DNA of 64,000 nucleotides from Echinometra lucunter (lineage: Eukaryota; Echinodermata; Echinoidea; Camarodonta; Echinometridae), in the NCBI GenBank assembly GCA_029962745.1, contig CM057154.1, positions 1,898,422-1,962,421 of the forward strand, read 5' to 3'. The position numbers and the translations under genes were made by a program. This document shows positions 46,379 to 58,100 of this stretch, piece after piece. Numbering within the stretch: the stretch's first letter is position 1; each line of letters opens with the position of its first letter. Below the pieces are notes generated by a model, which worked only from the letters and a program-made list of their open reading frames with translations, was not told the DNA's origin and searched no databases.

Positions 46379-47466
46379 CAAAACTAAATGGCAGTAAAGG
46401 AGCAGAGAATAAGATCAAATGCACACACATTAATACACAAGAAAGAATTGAATTTTGCAAGTCACACCACAATTTACAGTTATAAAAATTTTATTCTTTG
46501 AAAGTGCACTGTTATAAGCAGATTTTCAACACATACATGTATTCTTTTTTTTTTTTCTTCATAAAAGATGATGAGACAATTCTTCCTTCCATGAGTAAGA
46601 AATGAAGGCCACAATGGATTCTGAAAGGGCAACAAACTACTTCTACTCCAAAGAATTGGATAAATATATTGCATGTATGGACATCATCACTTAGACTGCA
46701 TGTGAAACAGATTTGTATACACTTTGAGGAGAGGTAATGGAATACAGGCAAATCCTGTAAAAGCATGATTTGCTGGACAAAATAAAAATAGGTATTTTCT
46801 AAAGTGGGAACATCAAATGAAATGGGAAATTATTTTTGCAATCTACTGTAATCAATATGAGCATTTGATGAAACTGGATCATTTATGCAGTTTCATTCAC
46901 TGAAAACTGTTTTCATGTAGAACTTTGCATTTTCAAAGGATATGAAGACAAGGGTGGAATTCAAGGATGGTTTTCAAGGATGGTTTTCATCCATTTCTGA
47001 CCATATCAAATACTGAAGATCAAATGTACATCAAATGCCCACATTAGACACTTAAACAATCCAAGTTTGATCAGACATTAAGTGCATGTATTGCATTTAC
47101 ATAACAAATAAAAACGTACAACTTCTACAAACTGGATACATTTTCATCACATTGGGAAGTTCATAAGAATTTGAAATAGGATTGTAAATATTGGAAAGAT
47201 GAGGTAAAACATGGTGAAGAATGATTCGCAGTGCTGAAAATGAAATACATCGGGGCTATACGGATGGAAAAAATGAGTTGGAATGATAGAAAAGGAATGA
47301 TAAGAGAGGAAGTAATAAACATACTTGACCCTCACCATCTAAAGGAATATATAAGAAATCACTTACTTAAATTTACAATATACTTAATCCCAAAATGGTA
47401 AATGAATGTTTATTATGGAATTGCTATACATGTAGCCCGATCTCTGGATTTTCATAAAGTGCTCAA
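46379..47466. other. Convergent intergenic or minus-strand 3' UTR
   Basis: AT-rich, low in repeats. TTTATT at about 46490 reads AATAAA on the minus strand and could end the minus-strand gene's transcript; unproved. Confidence 0.35.
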
Positions 47467-48022
47467 AAGCCAAGTCCACAGCAAGGTTAAGTTCATTTCA
47501 ATTAAAAGAAAAAAAAATCCAAACAAAACAGTGAAAATTGGATGAAAATTGGATGCAAAATAAGGAAGTTATGAATTTTCAAAGTTTTTTTTCGCAAATC
47601 AGTTCTTGAACAGTCGATATGAATATTCAAAGATGAGTTGATGATGTCATACACTCACTATTCTCCATAATAATCTATACAAAAATTTCAGAAAATTTTA
47701 ATTTTTTTTTTCACTAAAAACTAAAAGTCATTCATCATGTCTACACATACTGGACTAAATACCATTTTGTAAGTAAGTAAGGAGTTTCGGACTTTACATT
47801 TTTATAGCTAAAATATTTCTGTATGCATATTGTGTGGAAAATGGTGAGTATAAGACATCATCAACTCACTCAGGGCCTGTTTTGCGAAAAAATAGCAAAA
47901 AATCAAAAATTCATAACTTCCTTATTTTGCATCCAATTTTCATTAAATTTTCACTGTTTTGCTTGAAATTTTTTATTCTTTTTATTGAAATGAACTTCAT
48001 CTTGCTGTGGACTAGGCCTTTA
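47467..48022. mobile_element. MITE with about 150-bp inverted arms
   Basis: AGTCCACAGCAAGGTTAAG at the left matches CTTCATCTTGCTGTGGACT at the right; AATTGGATGCAAAATAAGG and CCTTATTTTGCATCCAATT are exact complements inside. 556 bp. Confidence 0.75.
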
Positions 48023-50040
48023 ACAGTAATTGGCTAATCAACCACAAGTGAGCTTGCCTGAATATACGACTGATTCAAACAATGCCTACTCCTATGGTGT
48101 TTTTTTTTTAAATAACCCACAAATATAAACTAATCTCATATAATTCTCAAATAAAGCTTTCGATTCTTATTATCTTTACAATCACTTGTAAATTTGTTCA
48201 CTAGCATCTATAGAATATATTTAACTATGGATTATACATAACAGAAAATATACACAAACCTTAAAAGTCAAGCAGCAATCTACAGAAATCAAAGAAAATC
48301 ACACACAAAGCAAAAATATACAAATGGATATTGAAGAGAATATCTGAAACAAGAATAATCTGACTAGAAATTTACAAGAAAAAAAAAATAAAGAGAGCTG
48401 TCATAAAGCTTTTCATCTGATGCAATACAGGAGGAATGTGTAATCAATAACACATGGAAATATTTTTCTCCTTCATTTATATATAAACATGTTTAAATTT
48501 TCACATATTGGCATTGATGTAGACAAAAGACAAAGAAATGCATTGTAGCGAGTAAGTTTGTTTTATTTCCTCAAATTTTTTATGCTCTCTTTATCAGGAG
48601 AAAGAAAAAGATGCCAGGGAGCGTCGAAAATTTAATACAAAACGAACTTACTGGCTACGATCCATTAACTGTACCTACCATTTTTGTCTTTAATTTATGC
48701 ATGTGGATACTGGGTTGCCGTTTTTTTCAGTTACTTTGTTATCCAAATAACTAAAGGAATTCAATACAAAACAAAGGTCTTATTCCATAAAATAAATCAC
48801 CCACGCCCACCACCCCAAATATATAAAGGCATTCATACAATTTAAAGAGGGAGGGTGGGAGAGGGGAAAAAAAAGTATCCTGGGGTCAATTAAACCTATA
48901 AAACATGATGCTGTCAAACAACCAGTCATTTTTGGTTTAATGATCCTTATAGCTTCATAGGTTTCTTAAGGGAAATAAATACTTTCAATCTACATGATCA
49001 AGACCATATAATGAAATGTCAAAACCATAAGTTTTAACCCCAAGATTTCAATTACATGTACATCTTTGATCTTATAGACTCCTTTTTCTCCACATTTTTC
49101 ATATCATGTCTACATATGGTACATCTACATGAAAGTTATAAATACAGGTAAGCTTACTATCCAAAATTTGTAAATATCACATGACTAGTAAATGTGGAGT
49201 GCACCAACACTGGAATAACCTAGCTGTAATTCTATATGCCAGTAACACAAATGCCCTTCCTTTCACAATATAAACTGCTTTGTAATGCAAGAGTGACCTT
49301 ACATGAATACAACAGATGTACTATTCATTAACAAAAGGAGAAAGAGAGAAGGGATGGGATGAAATGTAAGTAAAATATTTTCACTAGTTGACCAAAAATA
49401 AAATATCATGAAGATGAGAAATTCTGCACCAAGGCACTTTCATTGGTAATGACTGATGAGGATATTGTCACAAATTCGATGTAGATTCATGATGTACAGA
49501 AAAGTGAGAGCTTAATCACTACATGGCTTCCACCGGAGTATACATTCTACGTGGTATTTTCTTATGAAGGCACAATGAAGATATAAAATACATGGATAAT
49601 GAATGAATGTATTTGTTCTCACAACGCTAGGAGTACAGCACGTTGGCCTAATAATTTGTTCATTTGCGAATTGACGGTACATGGAATGTTAAAACTGCAC
49701 TACAGATTTCCTACATACATGTACTTGCACAGTTCACACTTATTTGTGATAATATCATACACATTGAGATTTTCCAAAATATTAGTGCAGTCAAAATTCT
49801 CAATAGCAAAAACTGTCATTACCTATTATCTTTATTCCAAACAGGGCACTTTTTCACACAAAAGTGAGGAAAACTCTCCTTGTCTAAACGCATTTTTGTT
49901 TAAAATCAAAGATTTACCAGAGAAAGATGACTTTTCATTTTAACCATTACATGCAATAAACTTACATGCAGGACAGCAGCGAGAATAATTTTGTTGAAAA
50001 ATGTGGACAACTGACTAAAATCTTCAAATGATATTGGACA
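48023..50040. other. AT-rich unassigned stretch
   Basis: No element boundaries or exon-like frames stand out on either strand. Several minus-strand AATAAA words occur. May be 3' UTR of the minus-strand gene. Confidence 0.4.
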
Positions 50041-50043
50041 GGA

Positions 50044-50895
50044 ACCCGGGGGTAGGCAGTCAAATATATTGCTGTACACACGCGCGACCAGAGAAACTTG
50101 CCAAAAGGGTAGTTTATGCCGTTTAGGGTGTGTTATGCGTGTGACCCCTTTAGGATGTCAAAAGGGCCAAAAATCAGGAAAAGCGGTATTTTTTTTTTAT
50201 TTGTTAACACACATTTGCTGTATCCCTTTCCCTATTGTAAGTCTGTACTTTCTGCAGCCTTGTAGTTGTTTGGGGTAAAGTCCCCAGTTTTCCGTTTTCT
50301 AAAATGCAAATTCCGTGTTCTTCGGTGCTCTAAACGTCAAATTCCGTGTTCTTCAGTGACATGTACAAAACATATGATACAGCAATTGTAAATAGTAAAA
50401 ATCTTAGAAATAGATGGGTTACCCTAATATACATGCACTGCAGTATGCAGATAAAGCTTGGTGAACACTGACACGCTAAACACTGCGAACAGGTATGATC
50501 AGGGAGGTATGAGAGAGATTGATCCAGATTTTCCGCTGATGCACAGTTTTGTTTTATTGCATTTTGCTTTGTTTTCCATGATTTTTACTGTATTTTTCGT
50601 AATTAAATTTTTTTTGGCCTGAAAAATCGCATTTTCCGTGAAATTCCGTGTTCTTCCTGAATTCCGCGAAATCTTTCCATTTTCCATATCGCGGAAAACT
50701 GGGGACTTTAGTTTGGGATATGTTCGAGGAGGTTAAACTTGTTTAGGGAGGTAAATTTTTCAAGAAGAGGCTTTAAAAAAACTCGAAAAGGAGGTAATTT
50801 TGACCACTGGATAAAAATTGTCTAGGGTAGTTACTGGTTTTGAAAAACCCATGTACAGGATTACATTACATATTGACTGCCCCCCCCCCTCCCCC
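50044..50895. mobile_element. Outer TIR element interrupted by a nested MITE
   Basis: Left end ACCCGGGGGTAGGCAGTCAA and right end ATTGACTGCCCCCCCC are inverted, with GCTGTAC/GTACAG further in. The hAT-like element 50276-50710 sits inside it with its own duplication. Confidence 0.5.
50276..50710. mobile_element. hAT-like MITE, nested
   Basis: Ends TAAAGTCCCCAGTTTTCCG and CGGAAAACTGGGGACTTTA are perfect inverted repeats. Flanks are GTTTGGGG (50268-50275) and GTTTGGGA (50711-50718), an 8-bp duplication with one mismatch. ATTCCGTG words recur inside. Confidence 0.8.
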
Positions 50896-51885
50896 ATGTC
50901 ATAGAAGATGACAATACTTTTTTTTTAAATTTTACATTCAGAGAAAGTATGAAAGTTTAAAGTTGGCAGTAATTCAATTCAGTGCTCTTAGTACCAATGG
51001 ATTGGCAGGCATTACAATTTTTACCAGAATAGACAAAATATTTACTGATAAAGAGACAAAAATAAACATGGAAAGAAAGCACAATCCAGAGACATATACA
51101 GGAAGAGATGGCAGAGATATAAGTAAAGACAAAAAAACACAAAAAAGTCGAACTTAAATGAATAAATTCAGGTCCAATTAGTCTGTCATACCATGTTTCG
51201 GTACATGGTATCATAATATAGAGTCAAATTCTGCAGTACATCATTGATGATACAGGTATAATAACAGATACACGAACAGACAAACCAAAACCCATACTAC
51301 TAAAACATTGACACTTTGACCCAACGAGTAAAACAAACTCTTAACAGCAAAAGTTCAGCAAGCATATCACGAATATTCAACGCCTGAAACAGCTGTTGAA
51401 CATTCTACAGGCAGTGGAATGTAAGCCCATTGGATAATATTCTTTCATTTTTTATGTGATGGGCATCACAGAAGTGGTTTCAAGCAAAGAGCACAGTTGC
51501 CAATGGGTTTAATGGCAGGAACAGTAAAGAAATATGCACACAAGGAATATTCAGTCATGACAAATTCTTTTCTCTCCAGAACTTTGGCAGCACACAAGAA
51601 CAGGTGCAAGTACAAAAACACCAGAATAACAGGAAAATAAAATACTTATAACCATAAAACAAAACTAAATATCAAACTAACATGTAATTAAATTGTCTAC
51701 CAATCTGGAAAAAAGAAAGAATTCAAAACATGCTCTTCACTATCATTTTGTGATTTTTTTTAATACTTCTAAATAACACTTTGTGCATCTACAAGTATGT
51801 GCATTGTAAAGGTATGTTTATTAACACGTGCAAACAGTATTCCTTTGAGGTACAAGTTAATATCTCCTTAGTATAAAAGAGTAAG

Positions 51886-52200
51886 GGTTATTGCTAGGGT
51901 GCAGGTAACTCTGAGCCATACCGAATGACGAAGTATGCTATTAATGGATAGCGGTATAGTAGAGTTAGGGTATTGCTAGGGTACGGGTCACTTGGAGCTA
52001 TACCAAATGACGAAGTATGCTATCAATGGATAGTGGTATAGTAGAGCTGGGGTATTGCTAGGGTACGGGTCACTTGGAGCTATACCAAATGACGAAGTAT
52101 GCTATTAATGGATAGTGGTATAGTAGAGCTAGGGTATTGCAAGTAAGGGTCATGCACACCGCATGATGAAGTACGCTATCAATGAATAGTCCTTTTACAA
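51886..52200 (+). repeat. 82-bp minisatellite, about four units
   Basis: GGGTATTGCTAGGGTACGGG-type starts lie at 51886, 51968, 52050 and 52132, an exact 82-bp step. The middle units are nearly identical; the last is diverged and shortened. Confidence 0.9.
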
Positions 52201-52523
52201 GTCCAAGACAGAGCGTTCAATCTTGAAATGGATATGAATTCAACATGGGTTAACCCGTTGCCCACTGCAGCCAATTTGTCCCTGTGTTGAACCTATGGGG
52301 ATTAGAGAATTCAGTTGTCAAATGGGTTAAATGGCATTTTTAAAAACAAAAACAACAGATGCTTTCAAGAAATATTCCTCCGAAAAGAATTTACATTTTT
52401 CTTTTCTTTTTTAAATTTGCTTCTAGCACTGTAAATAGAGTAGTATCGCACAGTATCATCGTGATTCATATAAATATGCATCAATAATATATGGAAATTA
52501 AGGGTTTGATGCAGACCAACCTT

Positions 52524-52692
52524 CAGGGTGCTGTTGCATAAAGACTTGCTACATGTATTATAGTAACTTTGCCATCAATGGTAACTACAATGGTAACATC
52601 GCTCAACAGCCAATCAAAATCCAGTATTTCATGAAAGTTACCATCAATGGCAAAGTTACTATAGTAGCAAGTTTTATGCAACGGTACCCAGG
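52524..52692. mobile_element. Short palindromic MITE (GTTGCATAAA family), copy 3
   Basis: CAGGGTGCTGTTGCATAAA and TTTTATGCAACGGTACCC ends with inner complementary arms (TTGCCATCAATGGTAACTAC). It lies 21 bases before the family B MITE at 52714. Confidence 0.75.
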
Positions 52693-52713
52693 AGACAGAA
52701 GACATACTCTCCC

Positions 52714-53110
52714 TTAACCCATTCGTGACAGAAGATCCACATTATGTGGTTTGGCCTAATAACTTTTGATGCAGAGCTCTAAAAATCATAGCAAATACAT
52801 GAGCAGAAAGAGCAAAAAAATCTACACATACAGTGCCCATTTTGGTTGCATTAATATTTGTTGTTTGATGCTGAAATTTTTTTAAAGGACAATAAGCATT
52901 AAAATCCTTAAACTGGCAATGCGATAGAAAGTTTAAAATCGCCGTTTATTTGACTTCTCATCGTACTTTCTGTCAATTTATATTTATTTCAGAGTATGAC
53001 GTTTCATAAGAAAAATGTAGCAATAAACGAAAAAATGTTGGTGTTGCCAATTTGAAGAATAGAAGCTGATCAAATTAGGTTCTAAATAATTCCTGTCACG
53101 AATGGGTTAA
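52714..53110. mobile_element. TTAA MITE family B, copy 2
   Basis: TTAACCCATTCGTGACAG to CTGTCACGAATGGGTTAA, 397 bp, closely matching 39298-39676 along its length. Confidence 0.8.
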
Positions 53111-54276
53111 ATAATGGGACGATATCATTTCTAAACCCATGAGGAGATTTGTGCCTGTAATTGGGTTTCTAGGTAAGAATGCTACAGTGAAATGACAAAG
53201 GTGGCATAACATATCTCCGTGTATACAGTACATAACAAATAAAACAACAGATTGTTTTCAATCCTGTTCCCATCTCAAAGGATTAGGACAAAGAAAACCC
53301 TTGGAGTTTACAGGAATATGAGACTTCTTTTCATCACACTATATACACAAAATACATAAAGGTGCATGTACACAATCCAACTTTCGAAATAAACGACGAA
53401 CAGCTCAAGTCTATGGATATTAAAGATATGAGGAGCTCTGAATGATGCCTGTATAAAGCCAAACCTAATGTCCATACTGAACTTCATATCAACTTTGAAC
53501 ACTACATATGCACACAAACATCTGCAGAGATGTTTTTGTCCACAGCATACACTGCATAGCTGACTCCACCGAACACTGCATTCATACAATACCTACATGT
53601 ACATAAAAGGTGCTAAACAATACAGCTTATTTTGACCTCCGAGGTCAAAATCGACGTCTTCTCATTTGATAAAATAACTACATGATTTGATGTTCTCAAG
53701 GTTTCATAATTGCTCTAATATTCTACAGAAATGAAATCTATATTTTTAGTCATTCTCCTGGGTTTCACAATAACCTAATACACATAATAGTGGAATTATT
53801 TGTTTATTACATCATGAATTATTCATTGCATTACAAACAGTTCATAAGCTATACTGCAACACATATTGCATTGAATCAAAGGAACATTTCATGACTGAAA
53901 ATTGGTGGAAAAAAAGGGGAAAGCAAGGGACTGATTCAGGTAGCATGGTGAAATGTAGCAGCACGGAAGGACCTGTCTGGAATGTGAAATGCATATTTGT
54001 TCTTTTCATTGGTTGCATCCTGGATGCGTTTTTCAGTGGCACTCAGTTTCAGTCAGCTATCCAACAATCAGATTTTTCAATCAATCTCACTTGGGCACCC
54101 CTATCTCAGCTTTGGACAGTGCCAAAGCAAAACTTCACTCCTTTGCATGGATCAGACTATTATATCTGTCAAGGGGCTGCTTGTATTCTCTTCCGTCATC
54201 TTGCTTCCTCATCAATCCCTGGCAAGACGCTTCACTCTAATCCTTTTCTTCCTTTTCTCGTTCTACAGAGAGAGAT

Positions 54277-54309
<33 letters not shown>

Positions 54310-55147
54310 TGGAGAAGACCAAAGGAGCAAAAATTAAAACGAAAAATAATTCAGCACTCCTCATATATAGCGTTGTCATAAAATGTGTTGTAAAGGTTCC
54401 AGTTCTGATCCATCTAATGTGTTTTTGATAGCCACTTTAAAATGTTTCTGCTTGGACATACTCAAGCTAAACCTTTGTGGAGAGTGAACCAACTTCATAT
54501 TGTCAACCTTCAACAATTATCAAAAGGAACAGGTCTGACTGTATGAACCTTAAAAATTGTTTCCCACTTTTGATTAGCCTTTCTCTTCGGTAACCTGATC
54601 TGGGTACTTAGCAATCCATGTAGATGGCTACACTGGATTATTTCTGGTCAAAGTCAGTAAATATACTCAAATAAGGCACACAACCTAGTCTGCCCTAGGT
54701 TTTAAATGTTAGCCATTTTTATTGGCAGAAAATAACTTGAAGATTGAAAAATACACACTTGGAAGAAAAGTAATGTTACAGAAGAAAACAACCCAAAATT
54801 TCCACTTGTCATCGGACAGAAGGAATTACCATCACATTTCATATTCATATGTTATCATAATTTCTGTGAATGTCGCAATGATGTTCAATATACTCACATG
54901 AAATAAGTGTAAGGGATTTACAGCTTAGCCAATTTAGCCACACATGTGCATAATATATATATTGTGCTTGCATGGTAATTTCCTTGAATGCAATTTGATT
55001 TTTCCTTTTTGAAATATCAGTCATACTCACAATCTTGACATAACTGCGCACTTGCCAATATTTTTTGTATTCTTATTCCACAATGCATTACAGTGCACAG
55101 AAATATTAATTTTTCTTCCTTAAAGACAAGAGATAGGTTTAATACCA
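53111..55147. other. Unassigned; probable 3' UTR side of the minus-strand gene
   Basis: Contains a GA microsatellite at 54267-54310 and a 21-bp palindrome at 53630-53650 (TTTTGACCT, CCG, AGGTCAAAA). No exon was recognised. Confidence 0.4.
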
Positions 55148-58100
55148 TTACGAGAGCTCAGGAACAGGCTGCTGTGTTACACCTTCAATAGGAGGCTTGA
55201 TCTCAGGACCTGACAAAGGGAGCGTGTGTGATGCAGATAGGGGGGGGGGGGAGAGGTAGTACGGTAGGGGATGTGATTGTGACAGGTGCATGAGGGTGGG
55301 ATGAGTGAGGTTAGTGAGAAGGTTGTGAAATGCAGAGGAGTTGTGGTAGAGGAAGGTGTGTGGTTGAATACAGGTGTATGAAATTAAACACAATGAAAAT
55401 ACGATGTACATAAATAAATGAAAGAAAATACGAGTATGAATAATTGGCACATGAGTGTGATGTGTTTTAGTATGCCCATAATCAAAATAAATTTATTTGG
55501 ATTCAAGGTGAAGATATCATAATGGCCATCACAGTTTATTTGGCATTCATCAAATATGAACACAAAATTATGACATTTAATACAAAATGCAGAAATAAAT
55601 GAAAGTCATGATTCCAGAGGGGGATTTTAAAATCAATTTAAGATTCAATGAATAATATTAAGTAAAAATTTATAACATTTCATATTTTCCATCACCCCCA
55701 AAATGATTATCATGAGAAGGATTTCATAAATTCATTTTCATTTTATTTTATTAAGTAAGATGAAGGGCAAGTTCACAAATATTCATGTAAACCATAAAGG
55801 GTGTTGGGAGTTCAAAATATATGTGAAAATGACGGATGAGAACATAAATATAAGTATAACAGATAACAGAACACATGAGCAACATAAGCAACAAAATTAT
55901 TACATAATACGGGTAGAGCACAAAGAAAGAAATAATAAATACATGAACAATGTGAACAATGATGATAGGTGGGGAAAAATTGTGAAGGGAAAGAGGTAGA
56001 GAGTTAAAAAAGCAAAGACAATTAGCTTTTTAAATCAGAATGTGCAGTACATTTTAGTTCTGGTTTCCTACACCAATAGAAATGTCAAGAAATACATAAA
56101 GGAGAAAAATTTGAAAGAAAGATAGCAGAAATAGGAAGGAATGAAAAAGAATTATACCTTTTACAGCTGCTTGATAACATTTCAAAATTTACTTCAGATA
56201 ATGAAAAAAAAGTACGGCAAATACAGCATTTATTTTCTTCCCATTGCTCCCTATAGGACACGAGGCTAATTCTTGCACATTTTATGAAACTATTTGAAAT
56301 AATATCTGTCCAATGTTTTGACTAGAATTTGGAACAATCCTGCAGCCCTTTGACATTTTTTTTTCTAGAATGAATGACTGAATAAAACCATTATAGTTGT
56401 ACACGTACAGCAAGCATTTCACATGTAACATTTTTCAAAGAGAAAAATCCACTTGCTACAAGAAGGCATACGAATATATTTTTACAGAATTTGGGGGAAA
56501 AAGGTGCAAACATGTATAGCCTACATACAAAGTGCAGAATTAGCTGTGCAACCTTACACTCCAAAAGAATTACTAGAAGAAATATGTCATCTTGAAAGAC
56601 AGATGATAATTACACTGTATCCATCATTGCATAGGGCATATCACATTATGATCTAAATTGTGACATCTATTGTCTCTATGCACTTCCAAAGGAATTTGGA
56701 TATTATTACCTGGCTTTAGGATAGGAGGCAATACTAGGTTTGAAAGTATTATAGATTTGTAAATAATATGACTAAGTGTTTAGTTTTCTTTCTTTCTTTC
56801 TATTTCCATTTCCTTCATTTGATGAAATTAATGTCATAACCTTTGTCAACATTTTTATATTGTACTTTCGATTTTGGATTATATTCAAAATGTTAACATT
56901 ACTTGCTATACCTCATAAGGATTATTCAATATCAATCTCCATGTTTGCTTCCTTATACATATCAAATAACATTTGTATAGCTATTTATAATCAGATGTTT
57001 AGTTCTGTTCAGATGGAGCCACTGCTTGTTTGCAGAAAGAAAATATTCAATGTACATGAATGTAAAAAATACTATTCAATGTTCTAAATAAAAATCCTAC
57101 TTTTACCACTGTGTTGTGTATATACATAAATATCCATATTAAAAGGTTGGATGTAACATATACCAGGAATGTTGAAAGTTATGACCAAAAGGTTATCATA
57201 ACAGTTGCCACATTAAGAGATATATTTCAATTTTTTGTATTAATGCCCTTATCCAAAATCCCTATTGGTGATGTACACAGAGAGCATTCTAAAACATGCC
57301 ATAATTGTATACAAATTTAATTTTCCTACTGTTACAGCAGATAGTTTACTCCTAATATTGATTTCATGTTCGATGTAAAGTAGTTCAGGACTGTAAAGGC
57401 CCATCAAATACGAAGAAGGAAGCTGTGGGGGTTTGTGTGTGGGCTTTTAAGTGCATTTTACAACAAGCAAGAGGGCGCAACATTTCAAGCACAGTCTATT
57501 GCTGCGTCATTGCCATTCATTTTTTAATTATGAAATGCGCTTAAAATGGTTTCCCTCCTCCATGGTTTCCTTCCTTATATATGAACAAGCCTTAAAGTGA
57601 TTACACAATGGTAATTTTTTTTTAATACATGATCGAGAATAGAATTTTAAGAAGATTAACATTAAAATTTTGATGATTTTCAATCGAAATCAATGCATTT
57701 TGGCTAATTTTCTCTTGGAAAAGTCAAGAGCTGACCAAAAAATTTGAGTATGAGGTATGACATAAAAGTGGGTACCCAGCTTCGCGCATTGCAGTTGTGC
57801 TGTGCGCTAGACAGTACAATGTGTATTATACCTTGCACGCATTTTGCTAGAAGTGCGCGACAAAGTTGAAACTGGGTCACAGCTGAGGGGTCAAAAATAT
57901 CCTGAAATCTTACCACATTAGGGGGTTTCCTTGGCAACATGACTTTTTAAAAAACTGTAGGCAGATGATTTTCTGCGAATAAAATCATGCTCTTTTCAAT
58001 GAACTAACATTGTTTCAGCATTGGGTACCCCCTTTAAGACTGCAGATGATTTATGGACCAATGTGAGCCAGACAGAGCATATCACTTTTGGTGGATATTG

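Noticed and set aside
45788..46472. Frames of 162-197 residues on both strands
   Set aside because: Product of the GA-rich tract; compositional artefact.
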